Below are positions 20,989 through 33,645 of a DNA stretch of 64,000 nt, one piece after another. Source of the stretch: Mactra quadrangularis. Lineage: Eukaryota; Mollusca; Bivalvia; Venerida; Mactridae. The notes below the pieces were generated by a model. It ran no database searches and was not told the DNA's origin. It saw only the letters and a program-made list of their open reading frames with translations. Positions within the stretch are counted from its first letter, which is position 1; each line of letters opens with the position of its first letter. The position numbers and the translations under genes are program-made. The stretch is taken from positions 53,625,395 through 53,689,394 of the forward strand of contig CM046307.1 of the NCBI GenBank assembly GCA_025267735.1, written 5' to 3'.

Positions 20989-22208
20989 TGTAGTGCCCCG
21001 TTCGGGACTTAGTTTTATTTTTTAGTTCAGGTACGAACTGCTCTGAGTACGAATTTAGTTGCATTTTTTACAATGAGATTTTCTAATTGTTAAAGCTTTT
21101 GCAAACTGTATGATCGGTCCATGCAGTTTCTTTTTTGTATTTACATGCTATTAAAACCCAACTTACTATGTATTAGTCCGGTTTTAACTTGTAAATCCTT
21201 GTTAACTTTGCTGTACATTTGTGTGTAAACATGATGGCCGCCATGTTTGTTATTATACGTCATAGAGGTCAGGGTTGATACTTTGGGTTGATTTAATCAA
21301 TGAAGGGGTTTTGGAAGTGATAGATTAATGTTTAAAAGCCTGGAAAAGTTGGCCCCATGTTCAAATTATTCACTTTATACTTTATTTAATTGATTTATGT
21401 AATAATTTAAATGACTTTAATACATTTTTTAGCTTAAATCTATTTTTCTTGCTGTTTGTTGACATAGAAAACCGGCACGTTCATGTGACGGAATCATTAT
21501 CCGTCAACCTTTTTTGACGGATCCGGCAATTTTCTTTGACGGATTGTGGGATTCCGTCAATACTTTTTGACGGATTCCCGCACCATTTTGTGACGGATTT
21601 TTGCAAGTATAAAAGGTTTCTGTCAAATAATTTCAAGGACTCCGGCATTTGTTTTTACTTGGAACAGGTTGGACTATTTATTTTATTTTGATCGAAAATA
21701 CACTTTTAGGTATATTTTTAGTAAATTTTTGACTTTAAAGGAGCATTATTGTTATTTTTTGATTTTTGGAAATAATTTTAAAGGGTAACTTGAGTATTGA
21801 ATTTAAACATAATTTTGTGCCTGGAAATTCGTAGGAAACCTTAGAAACTTATTTTATTGTATTGTATTTGTATTTTAAAGCACTTGTATTTTTTCTATTC
21901 AACTTGCTTGATTTTTATCTCAGATATTTGAACATTGAATTTGTTATTTGTTCACTGCACTTTGTTATGGGTATTATATCACAATAAACTTAACCGTTAA
22001 AACTAAACTGAATTTTGCTTGTTATTTTGGTTGTTTATTTATATTACTTAGTACTTATATTTAGTTACCGGAGTCCACAGGTAATTTTATATTGTGATCA
22101 CTCTTGTCCGTTGTACTCAGTACTCTGTCCGTCCGCCTGTTCGCTGTGACTTGATACTTTGAGAGTGATTTAGAGAGAAATTCCTCCCGGTATCTCCGGA
22201 GCACTACA
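20989..22208 (+). mobile_element. Solo LTR (1,220 bp) of an LTR retrotransposon
   Basis: Starts TGTAGTGCCCC and ends GGAGCACTACA, so it has TG…CA ends within an 8-base inverted repeat TGTAGTGC/GCACTACA. A 4-bp duplication ATAT flanks it (20985-20988, 22209-22212), and the empty site is preserved at about 790-800. Inside are TATAAAAG at 21608-21615 and AATAAA at 21983-21988, in the order expected for U3, R and U5. No internal region, so it probably arose by LTR-LTR recombination. A hAT reading (TAGTGC ends, 7-8-bp duplication) fits almost as well at the ends, but the promoter and polyA signals favour an LTR. Confidence 0.7.
21486..21600 (+). promoter_or_regulatory. Cluster of seven TGACGGAT motifs before a TATA box
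   Basis: TGACGGA or its complement occurs near 21486, 21499, 21515, 21537, 21551, 21569 and 21591, two of the seven inverted, all within 115 bases and ending 8 bases before TATAAAAG (21608). The position is that of a U3 enhancer in the solo LTR. Which factor binds is unknown; the TGACG core resembles a CRE/bZIP half-site. Confidence 0.5.
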
Positions 22209-22284
22209 ATATTGTCTATGGTAATCTGAATCACTTTCAACAGCCAATGAAAAAGATATCCAAATGAAAGAATTCTTACTACAT

Positions 22285-22485
22285 GTAGTGTATAGAACCA
22301 CTATCGTATCAAGTTACCTATGCAAATATAAATGATCACATTTATATTAAAAACTTGGGGAGAGATGTAGTGTATAGAACCACTATCGTATCAAGTTACC
22401 TATGCAAATATAAATGATCACATTTATATTAAAAACTTGGGGAGAGATGTGGTGTATAGAACCACTATCGTATCAAGTTACCTAT
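22285..22485 (+). repeat. 82-bp tandem repeat, 2.5 copies
   Basis: Units starting GTAGTGTATAGAACCACTAT at 22285 and 22367 are identical by eye; a third partial one (GTGGTGTATAG…) starts at 22449 and ends at GTTACCTAT. Each unit restates the element's terminal GTAGTGTA. Confidence 0.9.
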
Positions 22486-23519
22486 CGAGGCACTGCAGTA
22501 TAGGACACTTGTTGAGAGTACTTGGTTACGAACAGATGTATTATATGTTGTATGATTATAGAATAAATGCGTTAAATAGTATTCTAACATAGGCACGTGC
22601 GCGTTCACTCTTTATTTAATGTGACGTCATCTATGCTTTATTATTCAACAAAATATAGCTCGTGACGGCTGTTGAAATTTTACTCCCCACGTTAAATGAG
22701 CAAAGCCGAAAATAGCGCCCAAGTTTACAAGGGTTGACTTTAACAGAACCTTGGAACATGTCAGTAAATGTAAACATGTACTAACCTTTTTACTTGAACG
22801 AAAATGGTATAAATTGAGTTTAAAACGATTCTATCATAAAAATGTCCCAGCATTTCCCGGGCCCGCTGTCTCATTTCATCCTGTCCTTCATCCGACAATC
22901 ATACCAGCCATTATACGAAAAATACAAAGATTGACTATTTAATTAAAGCCAAACTGTGCATAGCGTAATATAATGGAACTGGCTACGTGTATTCTTTCAA
23001 GTTCATAATCATCCAAGCTGACACGAGCAGCGCTGATTTTCTGAAAATCAATTCTTCCTTGACACCCGTTCATAAATCCAATTTATATCCAACCTTTTAA
23101 AAAATTCTCCATCAAACTGTCTGATAACACACTACTATCCAGTTAACATCCAATTATTTAAGCAGTATTTGCAATATTCCGTCATAAACATCGAACTTAA
23201 ATGCTACATCACCATGTGTATATATAAAATGGCACTCACTAAGGGCAAGGTCGAATGTTTATTTCACGGCGCTTATTTTGAAGAATGATGTTTAACACAA
23301 ATAAAACTATGACAATTCGTATTTAGTTTTGGGTTCCTTTTTTTAATTAAGATTTTAATATTATTTGTTTGGAATTAGAAACAATTATCAATGAGAACTG
23401 TGTAAATAAAGGCTATTTTCAGCATTTGCACTGGGGGGGGTGGATTTCAACAGCATGACAGTTAAAAATAGTTCTATATATATATCTTTTCTAGGGATGT
23501 ATTTTGCGATGTTAGAATC

Positions 23520-23690
23520 GAAATAACTTACAGTTGTCTATATTTTGTTGTCTTATAAAACATAGGCACTCGTTTGATGCGCTAATTAAATCACTCGTGC
23601 TAAAGCACTCGTGATTTAATCATACGCGCATCACAACTCGTGCCTATGTTTTATTAGACACAAAATATAGACAACTGTAAGTTATTTCTT
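23520..23690. repeat. Large imperfect palindrome
   Basis: Arms of about 80 bases: GAAATAACTTACAGTTGTCT with CATAGGCACTCGT on the left pair with the complement on the right, around a centre near 23605 (GCACGA-type core TCACTCGTGC…GCACTCGTGA). A diverged relative is at 33505-33645. Confidence 0.8.
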
Positions 23691-24580
23691 AATTAGAGAC
23701 TTGTTGCGTCTATTATTATTAGTATTGTTATATACAGGACACCACACTACATGTATGTGAAATGTTGTATTTTACTTTCACAGCACATTTAAGCTCCAAC
23801 TGATTCAGAACTGTAGACTTGACAAAATGTATTGCGATTTTGTAGCAATTTAACTATGCGTATTGTGTCTACAGTAATTTTAAGAAATAGTTTTGTTATT
23901 AATACATCAAGATTCACGTTGTTCAACAGTAACAGTCTTAGGTACGACTAAAAGCTTCTGTGCTAATATCAGAGAATATGTCTCGGTTAGTCTGGCTCCG
24001 ATAAAGTCAGTTTCAGATGCTAAATAAGACTGCTCCTTCTTTGAATTTTTACAATTTCATAGGAAAATACAGTTGGTGATAAATTCAGTTTCTTGCATAA
24101 AAGAGAACGATACATCATATAGGCTGCCTGTAATGCCCTAAAAAGTAGTTGTTGTCAGTGGAAAGTTAAACAAAATTTATTTAATTCCCCATTGATTCCG
24201 TCTACAATCCCTTTAAAAAACTAAGGATACACAGTTAACCATGCACAATGTCAATATCAGGCTGTCCACAGGCCAGTTGTTTTTGGCTGCAATATGGTAT
24301 GTTGGTACACTCCAATTCGAATATAAGACTTGATTTTGAACGTTTCTAACACTAGCCATTATTATTTGGATGAAGATTATGTTCAATAGTTATTATGCAT
24401 TAAGATTTACATACATGTATATTAATTCAAATATATGTCCCTCACACTTTCGGGCATTTTAAAATGCCTAGATATTTTCAGACATTTTACAAAATGCCTG
24501 ACTCATTTAGGCAATTTACAAAATGTCTTAATTTTTAGGCATTTTACAAATTGCCCAAATTTACAGATTGCATGTAACAT

Positions 24581-26505
24581 ACATGTACATATACGTTGAG
24601 ATAACCATCACTAAACAGAGACTAAAATTGTATTTCTCAGCTAGTCGATTTATTGTTTGTTCTCTTCATTGTATTAAATGCTTACTGTATTGTATTGTAT
24701 AATTAAATAAAATAGTTTGTTTTTCTGTTACTCATAATGGTGTTGTTCATGTCTTTCAATTAGACAAAGAAAATGCTACGGTAGATGAACTAAATGTTAT
24801 CAGCTGACGCTAGTGTAGGGCGTTAACTTAGAACCCCAAAAAAGATCTATGGTACTCAGACGTACGGTCTCGAAATTGTTTTGAGGATCTATCGTACCTG
24901 AACATACATGTTGGGATATCTATGGTACACTCCTAAAATTGGGAAGAGAGTAGAATGGAAAGCGGATGGGTGCCACGCAAAAAATAAACTTTTAACCACC
25001 ATGTTTGGACATATTTGAGAATTTATTCCATGAACTAAAGATGGTTGGCCCTGAAAAGGAACGTTGTGTATTGGCGATTTAAATTTCATATGTCTTTTTC
25101 TTTCGTACAGAACATAATGTAGAACTGTAGTTTACAGAGTAAGTTTCAAATGCTCTAGTGTAGTCTCACTGCTCTTGTTCTGCTATAATATGGTTTCTAT
25201 TGTTCTACACAACGACGAACATTCAGCCAACATGTTACTTCTAGAGTTCCAAGCTTTTTATTGTAAGCACTAAAGGCATCTAGCTGGATTCCCTATCGGC
25301 CAGTGGCTTTCTTTCCATTGATAATCTAATCATTACCTATATCACTTAAACTTTATCTAAGCAATCAGGAGCTGATCCTCATGGATGTTCTAGAAGATCC
25401 ATGGATTAGAATCCGACTTTGCACCTTGCAATCCTTGATTTTTCGAGGCATCTTGTTTGATTTCCATTGGCCGGTGGATCATTACCTTTATCACTTTTGC
25501 TTCATCTGACCACTATAAAATGCATGATGGTTGGTGGGACGCGTAGGCGCTGATGCTGATGGATGTTCGGGCAGGAGCCTTGGATTAGAATCCAGCTTTG
25601 CACCTTGCAGTCATAGATTTTCAGGGCATCTAGCCTGACTCCCCAACGACCATTTGGCTGCCGTTCTATTAACAGTCCATTATTACTCATTTCACTATCT
25701 TTAACAGTTAAAAATCCACTTGTTTTTTGTTGCTATTTATTACAACTGTGAGCAATTTATTGATCACTTTTCTTAGTCATATTAGTCTTCATTTAATTAT
25801 TTATATTTTATCATCTCTTAACCATTTTCCTTTTTTATTTAAACTCGTATTTCCTAATTACGCATATGATTGTAAGCGCTTTTGAACATAATTTATATTC
25901 AATATGAAAAGAGCGTTATATACAAATGCGGTATATTATTATAATAATAACAATAATGAATTGATTTAAGCCCAACTTTTCAGTTCTGTAGTTAAAAGTG
26001 ATGTGACAATTCGTAGTGCAACTTACAAGAATTATTTGAATTACAAGTTTAAAAGTTATTTTAGATTAAATCTTATTGACCAAGAAAAAGTCGGATTACC
26101 CTATGTTACTCCGATAGTAACAATCATTTTATCATATCATTTAACATATTTCTGTACAGATTTTTTAATTAAATGGATATGAACAGGCAGACAAGCGTAG
26201 CAATGAGTGTGTCAGAGATGTGCTACCAGATATTATTACTGACTAAACAGGTAAAATTAAAATTACCAAAAAACGCTGATGAGGTCAACACAGGGTATGC
26301 TTGCCACCTTTATTCTTAAGACCATAACGTAGATCATTACAGTTACATGTAAATAGCTATCAAGGCTTGATGGATTGAGGGATGAAATTTGGACTTTGGA
26401 CAATTGTGAGTCAGCTAAAGCCCCTAGCCAAGGACGCAGAGGCTAAGGGTCAAAATGGATAAAACACGCGGTCAATGCACTTACCAAAGATCCGCGTTAG
26501 AGGTC
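24581..26505. other. AT-rich region with a diverged about 177-bp direct repeat, no gene recognised
   Basis: Two to three diverged units occur at 25262-25690: GGATTAGAATCC, CTTTGCACCTTGCA and GGATGTTC recur at a spacing of about 177 bases. The minus strand across the last unit has a 62-codon frame (NGLLIERQPNGRWGVRLDAL…) that looks protein-like but is not maintained in the other units. No family recognised. Confidence 0.45.
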
Positions 26506-26509
26506 AAAT

Positions 26510-26760
26510 ATGTGTAGCAGAGGCACTTGTACTTCCTTGACTTTAAGCTAGCTTTTATGACGACGTGGTAGAGTGTCCGCTTATGACTCGAGAGGTCGTG
26601 GGATCGAATCTTAGTTCGGACCATGAATTCTTATCGGGATACATTTGGCGCCCATTGTTAATAACTCACTAGGAATTGTGTGATTGTATGCTTAGATTGT
26701 CCCGCAGACATTTAAGCTCAAAGAATTCGAGGACAAATTCTGTTAAAGAGTGGGTGTATG
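26510..26760 (+). repeat. tRNA-derived SINE, copy A of a tandem pair
   Basis: TGACGACGTGGTAGAGTGTC looks like box A and GAGAGGTCGTGGGATCGAAT like box B, followed by TTAGTTCGGACCATGAATTC. The tail carries no polyA. The sequence from GGCACTTGTACTTCCTTG onward repeats about 255 bases later. A functional tRNA is unlikely because the acceptor ends do not pair. Confidence 0.65.
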
Positions 26761-26769
26761 TAGAAGAGG

Positions 26770-26905
26770 TATAATACGGCACTTGTGCTTCCTTGCTTTC
26801 GAGCTAGCTTTTATGACGAAGTGGTAGAGTGTCCGCTTACGACTCGAGAGGTCGTGTGATCGATCTCAGTTCGGACTACGAATTTTTTATCGGGTTTCAT
26901 AAGGA
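26770..26905 (+). repeat. tRNA-derived SINE, copy B of a tandem pair
   Basis: Same sequence as the copy beginning at 26510, with CGAAGTGGTAGAGTGTCCGC and GAGAGGTCGTGTGATCGATC; box B has lost a base. It is cut off after GGACTACGAATTTTTTATCG. Confidence 0.6.
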
Positions 26906-27073
26906 CGATAAGGACGTTGAATTAGTAAAGGACAAACATGTTTTAACACAAAGCTGATTTATGAGACTTTCTTAATGAAGAATCAAGAAGCATTTGAAAA
27001 AAATGTGCAATAAAATGAAGTATTAGTGGTAAACAATTAATTGCGATAATTAACCATTTAAACAATCGTCTGA

Positions 27074-27360
27074 ACCCGGGTCGATAGCGCAGTTGGTAGC
27101 GCGCCGGGATTTGGAATCCCGTGTCCAGAAGGAACATCCTACCCAGGGAGGTTAAACCTTTCCATGAAAATTTGAAAATAATATCGATTTTCCTCCATTG
27201 ATTAGATGATATGGAGAAGTTTCCGGCCTGGTGGAAGGGTTGGTGAGTACTGGTTATAGACAAGGATCCAGGAAAGCTAGGTTAGGTGCGCTGGACGCAG
27301 TTAAATGACTTAAATTGTGTTGACACGGCGTTAAATCCAAAAAAAAAAAACAAAAAAAAA
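27074..27360 (+). mobile_element. Full-length tRNA-derived SINE (main family of the window)
   Basis: Starts ACCCGGGTCGATAGCGCAGT, with GGTAGCGCGCCGGGATTTGG following and a box B damaged by an indel (CAGAAGGAACATCCTACCC). The conserved body has TTTTCCTCCATTGATTAGAT, GGTGAGTACTGGTTATAGAC and AGGTGCGCTGGACG. The tail is TGTTGACACGGCGTTAAATC followed by A-rich sequence. Other copies: 40089 (+), 42205 (-), 4160 (-, short), 27690 (-, decayed). Confidence 0.85.
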
Positions 27361-27689
27361 CGTCTGTCCCTACATGTTGCTGTATTAGGTTGGTATACGC
27401 TGTAGACCCGTATGACATAGTTTTCTTAATTAATTTATAAGGGTTACAAACTCTTAGATTTTACGACCCATGACATCGCCGTACAATTCTACAATGCCCA
27501 TTCCAGATTTGCTCTTGAGGGTTCATATCTGGAGATTTTGCTGAAAATGGCACGACGTTATATTAGCAGTTTCTAAGCGAGCACGTTATTCCGGTCTTGT
27601 GGGAAAGTTCATTATCCTGCTGGAAAATACTGGGAATGTATGTGGTATCCAAGTATGTGGTTGTCTCGACATTCAAAATGGCATTGTTG

Positions 27690-27925
27690 TACCACTGAGC
27701 CTAGCAGAATACTTATACTGGGTTTATCGTCGTGTCAACACAAATTTTTGGTTATTTTACGGCATCCAGCACAGTTGCTTTAGATTTCCTAGACCATTGT
27801 CTGGAAAATTCTCCATATACCTTTTTAATGGAAAAAATGACATTAGTGCCAACCCGTGCCCTCTCTGAGACCCTAGATTCGAAATCCAGGCGCGCTACCA
27901 ACTGCGCTACCGACCTGTGTTCCTT
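27690..27925 (-). mobile_element. Decayed copy of the main SINE family
   Basis: On the minus strand the head reads CGGTAGCGCAGTTGGTAGCG (near 27913-27890), and the tail complement CGTGTCAACACAAATTTTTG with TTTACGGCATCCAGC lies at 27730-27770. Body identity is lower than in the other copies and box B is altered. Open frames here are chance. Confidence 0.65.
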
Positions 27926-28429
27926 TTTAGCAAGACTGTGAAACAGGCGAAGCTATAAGCGGCATTTCTGAACTGCGATATTGAGTAGTGGTCCATTTTT
28001 CCGCATGCCAGCAAATAGTTCAATATAAAAAACTCGATACATAACTGCCTTTATCTTGCATTCACACATATTTCATAAAATTCATTGCGACATCAAATCT
28101 CTTCAATTTTGTGAACAATTAAACTATGTTAGAAAAGTAATAACTCGACTGGTTACCGCGGATGTATACATGTACATCGATTTCATTCATGAAAAATTAC
28201 GAATGAAAATATTTTACTCGTCCCCGTATCAAGCACTATAGTCACGTGATTAACAATTCAATAAACCAGGAAAGACTCGATCAAACGCTTTACTTTGAAT
28301 TTGTAAGAACGGTTAAATTTCACAATAATATAAACAGTGGAGTAAATGTTTTATTTCTGTGTAAAAAATAAACAAATATTCAATAACACATATGCTAGTT
28401 GTGAAGTAGTCTATTCGCCGTGCAAATTC

Positions 28430-28745
28430 GAATATTTCATAAGTTCATTACTACTGTTCTTCGCAGTGAAACTTCGAATATTCGTAACATTGAAATGTAA
28501 TATTGTAACGAGCTCACCCAAGACAACTGTGGACGCGTGTATAGATCTACGCACGATGTATCGTCTAGATCTATACCGCCGGAGTCGATCTACGTCAGTG
28601 GAGGTTTCTCCGAGGTGAACTGGTTGGTATCGGGGTTGAGAGGCCTGTCGAGTGGTTCTCTTACACCTGTGGTTCAATTGGTAGCGTGAACGATTGAAGT
28701 TCAATCGAAGCTCTCGTCAACATTGTCTGCATACCAGGTACACAA
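28430..28745. other. GC-richer segment with tRNA-like promoter boxes
   Basis: TGGTTCAATTGGTAGCG fits a box A and GAAGTTCAATCG is box-B-like 20 bases later, a spacing shorter than in tRNA genes. The surrounding 28500-28740 is GC-richer than its flanks, and its minus strand has an Arg-rich 97-codon frame. It could be a SINE or LTR fragment; not resolved. Confidence 0.25.
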
Positions 28746-31700
28746 GGGTGAACACAAAGACAACTCGTTGGTAAAGTTTCAACTCGAACGTTTTATTTTA
28801 CGTTGAAAGTATTCTATCTACCAATGACTAAAATAACTTAGAATTCCTATTTAACAATAAAATGCAGATATATCCATGACTATAATACTTTGATTTGGCC
28901 CCTAAACAATCTTCAAGACGAAAACATAGTTCCTTTAGACTGTACAGCGTAGGAATAAATTCCCAGAGTTAGATGTAAACATGACAGGAACGCTGACATT
29001 TAGACAAAATGTGCTCGTAACAAAATGGATCAAAACTTGCGTTAAAACTGGATTTAAACATTAACATTCAGCAAAAGTGTACGGAATTAACTAATTCACA
29101 TCTAGGATTAGTATTTAACATCGAAGGATACAAATTTACTGGAATGTAGAGGATCCAAAATATGCGAACGTCGCGAAAACTGGTTACGAAACATACTGGA
29201 TAAACAAACATTGATTTGAGCTCAGAATCCTAGTTCATAACCTACATATATGTGCTAATGTGTTCTGTGTGTTGCCCAGAACACTAGTCATTGTGTGCTT
29301 TATGGCTAGAGACATGCATCATGCTCACTAAACAGGAAACATGGAACGCAGAAAAATGTAAACATGAATTACAAGGTAACTTCTGATTTAAACTGTAGTT
29401 ATTATGTGTAATATACCCCGGCCCGTTTCAATATTAGCTGGGGAGGGGGGGGGGCTATTGCATTTACCGGTACGTAGTAATTCACCTGAACTAGAAATAC
29501 CAGTATTAGAATTTTCAAAAATGTTTTACTGAGTATTCACAACGTATCCAAACCGTCCAAAGTTTATTTATAGAAGACAAGACTTAACATGCCCTGATAA
29601 TATGTAAGACCATTGAGTCTATTTTTAGAATTCCAGGAATTAGCTTGCTTTGTTTACAATTGGAGTAAATGAATTGAAGTAATATCCCTCAACGTTTTAA
29701 GCCGTGCCGAGTCTATTTAGAGAATATCAAGATTTGCCTGACACGTGAATGATACCTAACATTTAGACCTTTTTTGATTCATTTTATGGAACTTTCTGGG
29801 CTGATGAAAGTACACCGAATAAACAGGTGTTGTCCAGGATTTGTTCGGACTACGAACATAAAACAGCATTATTATGGTAGTCTCTAGAACTGTTCCTGTC
29901 TATTTGACATATAGGGACTAGCCCCAATCTTTGAGCAAACCGAAATATTCCTATATAAATAAGAAGGGTGTTAAGCTAACAGCTATGTTTATGAGGGGCA
30001 TGACTTAAACCTGTCCAGTGGATACTGGTTACGCCTCTCGGCTGATTGGATACAGATAATCTTGTCCCGTATAAATACATTTGCCCGTTAGTAGGTAAGA
30101 TATGTTTGCATTTTTTCAACAAAAAGGAGTTTTAAAAAAGAAAACACATTCTATTATTAGCTGTGCATATTTTCTGGGGTTTTTTTGCAACTTCATTGAC
30201 ACTGGTTATACTTCATGCAATAATAATGTTATTTTCTGGTAATACACGCAGATAACCCGACAAAAAAAATGTGCTAAAGAGTTCAAATGTGCATCCCTAT
30301 TTTGACTGTCCGATGTCCACTTTTTCATCGTGTGACCTCAAATGCATTGTTCTGATTGGCTTACAACAACCGGTGTCAACACGAAAATCCTCAAATCTTG
30401 ATAATTGTACTTATCACTGCCGACGCAGCTATAATAATAACCATAACATTTACCCTATAGCCCTGTTTGATTAGAGGGACAAGAAAATATTAATGCAAAG
30501 TAAATACCGCCGGGTAGTGGTAACATTTTGAGTACATACATCAAGAGAGAAAACAAAGATAGATAAAGCAAAAAGAGTACACAATTATGTATTCTAAGGT
30601 ATAATACAGAATATGCGAGTATTCCATGATTAAATGGCAGGTTATAGATAAACATGTACAATATCTAAAAGTTCAGCATGCAGACACAGTATCAAAACTT
30701 ACTAAAGACAAGTACAAATAATTTATAACTTTTACATCATGCATTTTGTGCTTCGTTTACGATAAACCCGATCCAAAATTCCTAGCCGGAGTAATCGCGT
30801 ATAAATTGCTATCGCTTATAAATATGCAGCAAATCTGTTCACAAAGACGTGCGTGAAATATATCGGTACGTGTGGTTTTTAGCATGAACCTCAATTTAGG
30901 AGAGCATCTTTTTTGCAATGTATTAAGAAATAAATTAATGAAAATAATGCACTTAAAGTGCCCATCAATGGCAGAATTTTTATTGCAGTACTATAAAATT
31001 AAAAATTATTACAATTTAATTAGCTCTGTCAGCATTTGTAAATAAAAAAGGAGGACGCAAGTAAAAGAAATCATGAACTGCTTCTACCATCAGATTCTGA
31101 TGACTCCAATGTGTAAATAAGTGATCTTATTTTAAGTTCATGATATATCGGGGGCTACTGTCCCCGAACACCCGCTTTTTCATGGTCATCGTCAATACCG
31201 ACACGTTGAAGACACAGGGATTCATAACGATAACCATTTATACCTATATCCATGGCTGCCCTAATTGTGGCATGTACCCATAAATAAAATCCTCTTTTGG
31301 CTTCAAAGTTTGCATTGCATGTCTATGGAAAGTATGTTATGAATTTTAAAAAAATTCAGATTTCTTGGATTTGCGGAGGTTAAAATCTATGCTAGTTAAA
31401 ATCACAAACAAAATTTGAGTAAAATCCATCCGATAGTTATTTAGATATTTCATTGGGTCCAGCTTTAAGGCAAAATACCTATAAAATGAAAACATTTTGT
31501 ATTTTTAATGTGTATTAATTTCACAATTCATATTGTTTCATTTCAATTGATGATATTGTTCTCCACCTCATGCTGTTGCGTTGTCCTTTTTTTCAAAAAT
31601 GTACATACTGCAGGCTGATCCAACAATTGTTATCAACTTCATTTATGATAATTTCTACAGCATACCTTAAAAGTAACTCATATTAGCAAAACAGTTCTGT

Positions 31701-32590
31701 TCTGTTTATGATAGCTATGAAAGTAAGATTACAAAAACAAGAATTATTTGAAATTTCTTTTTCCATTTTTGAATCATCTAGCTTGTGAATTATGATTTTA
31801 ATTTTTTCTTCACGTGTTCAACATGATTTTGATATTTTACTTGAAGTACAATATTTTGTTATTATAGACAGGATGTATGATATCATTGTGTTGACATTAC
31901 TGAAAATAATTATTTCTATTGAATGAGGAAATAAGACTTCTCACAGCTCTTCATCAACTAGTAATTATACAAGTCCATTGATCAGTGAGTTATAAGAAAA
32001 TGTATGCCAATCTTTCTTAAAAAGCTCTTAATCATCAGATTTGATTTATACCTAAATTAATGACTGGTTATACGCGAGACGAAACTAAAGCTTATCTTGA
32101 ACTATTGATGGTTGTTTGAGCCTTCAACACAGTCTTGCTTCAGTGCTTTTCAGCACTTTGATTTATTATCCCGATCCTTACAATTAGCCTACTGTTACCA
32201 AAACAATCATTTTCATAACACAGACGTAAGAACTAAAAAATACAGTCCTTTATTTACACTATATGAGGCAACGTGTCAAATATGAAAATGTTGGAAAATA
32301 ACCTGCCGTTGAATAGACAAAATAGTAATGTCAAAAGGTAATACATGTACATGCGTATGAAATATGCATGAAATTGTTGCGTCAGAGTTGGGACAAATCA
32401 ATTATCTTATGAAATACAGATTGCCTCTCGGGTATACGTGAACGTTCGCACCTGTCACTTCTTCAAACAAAACATTGTTTTATGTTTATAGTTTTGACTC
32501 TGTTAATTAATAATGTTTTTTGTGATTTGTCGACTGTAACTTGAGTTTTTTGTGTGTAAATGCTGCTTTTACAAACCCAAACTTATTAAT
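28746..32590. other. AT-rich region, no gene recognised
   Basis: No coding or RNA gene signals. 30280-30460 is the inverted partner of the repeat at 5470-5600. A G11-type run lies near 29440-29454. The short open frames here have no protein-like features. It may be intergenic or a long intron of a gene outside the window. Confidence 0.45.
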
Positions 32591-33060
32591 ATTGCATGTT
32601 TATATTTACAGAAGCTTTAGTACAGTTGGTCCCGTGCTATGGAATAAGATGATATCAAATTATCACCTACTTTGGATGTATTCAAAAAACGTTTGAAAAC
32701 TCATTATTTCTCTACTTTCTATGATCTATTCTAAAACTGACATGGCTTGTTAATGCCTCACCTTACAATTACGGTAAACATACTAAGTGATTGAGTGAGT
32801 GCATTATGACATGGAAATGAGGATTGCCTCGCTCTCAGTCATTTTATACCTTGTTTCATATGAATGCAATGACAACCTAAATAGATTGTCCCTTAAAAGG
32901 TGATGTTTCGACACCTTTGGGGATGTATTAAGGGCCCTTTCAAGGTGATGTTTCGACACCTTTGGGGAAATGTCTGGTTAACAGTAGCATCATGTTATAC
33001 TGTTCAGGACATGTCCGGTTAACAGTAGCATCATGTTATACTGTTCAGGACACTATTTTT
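32590..33060 (+). pseudogene. LINE 3' end relic with duplicated tail segments
   Basis: Starting around 32612 (AGAAGCTTTAGTACAGTTGG) translation gives SFSTVGPVLWNKM, then with shifts LDVFKKRLKTHYFSTFYDLF. This matches the C-terminal end of CR1/L2-like LINE reverse transcriptases (SFS…P.LWN.LP…FK..LKTHLF). The 3' part has two direct duplications: AAGGTGATGTTTCGACACCT at about 32899 and 32940, and a 43-45-bp block (GGTTAACAGTAGCATCATGT) at about 32976 and 33017. Confidence 0.65.
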
Positions 33061-33504
33061 CAATATAAAATAAATAGAAATAAATAAGAAATTAGTGATG
33101 AAAATGTAAAATTAAGTCTTGTCATGATCTGTGAAGGATGTAGATCCAAAAATATGAAATATAAAGGCTTTTTATTTTGTTTTGTGTTATTGGATATACA
33201 TTATGATTTTATGGTAGAGGGTTTTTACTTACATGTATTTATTTTTTATAATATTTTTGTACAACGCCATTGAATATGTAATATAGAAATAGGCGTTTAA
33301 TCCAATGAAAAACTTTAAGTTTAAGTTTATATTCATATCTGTAACATGATACTGATACATGTATGTCGATTCTAACATAGGCTCGTGACATCGTCTATGT
33401 TTTGATATTGAACACATACAAAACTGTAATAATATACACCATCGTTTATCAACTTAAAGGTTAAATTATTTGTTTTTCTTTGCTAGAATCAAAATACCAT
33501 TCAG

Positions 33505-33645
33505 TTTTTTTCTACATTTTGTTGTAGAATAAAACATAGACACTAGTTTTGATGTGCTTATTAATTCACTCGTGCAAAAAGCACTCGATATTAAAGCATA
33601 CCTCATAGAGCTCGTGCTTGTAGTTCATTGTACAACATGATATAG
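33505..33645. repeat. Diverged palindrome, relative of 23520-23690
   Basis: TTTTGTTGTAGAATAAAACA, ACTCGTGCAAAAAGCACTCG and the right-hand GAGCTCGTGCTTGTAGTTCA follow the plan of the palindrome at 23520-23690 but with weaker pairing. Confidence 0.6.

Larger units (their letters stand above)
22282..23753. mobile_element. TA-flanked element with 10-bp ends and an 82-bp tandem repeat
   Basis: Ends are CATGTAGTGT and ACACTACATG with TA on each side (22280-22281, 23754-23755). The uninterrupted sequence at about 866-880 (AACTATGTGAAATG) confirms the insertion. Near the left end an 82-bp unit is repeated (22285-22366, 22367-22448, partial 22449-22485). Near the right end lies an imperfect palindrome (23520-23690). 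A short G8 tract is at 23433-23440. No transposase; non-autonomous, 1,472 bp. Confidence 0.7.
20690..24580. mobile_element. Inverted-repeat element carrying two nested insertions
   Basis: The left end (about 20735-20880) is built of GCAATTTGTAAAATGCCT-type subrepeats; the right end (24431-24580) carries the same subrepeats inverted, ending TGCATGTAACAT against ATGTTACAGGCA at the left. Comparison with 494-1187 shows that 20989-22212 and about 22280-23753 were inserted later. Without them the element is about 1.2 kb. No transposase is seen. Confidence 0.7.

Noticed and set aside
20991..22206. hAT MITE with TAGTGC ends and 8-bp duplication
   Set aside because: Possible at the ends, but TG…CA termini, a TATA box, an AATAAA signal and the 4-bp ATAT duplication fit a solo LTR better.
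27074..27150. tRNA gene
   Set aside because: The head is tRNA-like, but it continues into a 280-bp body and A-rich tail shared with other copies, so it is a SINE.
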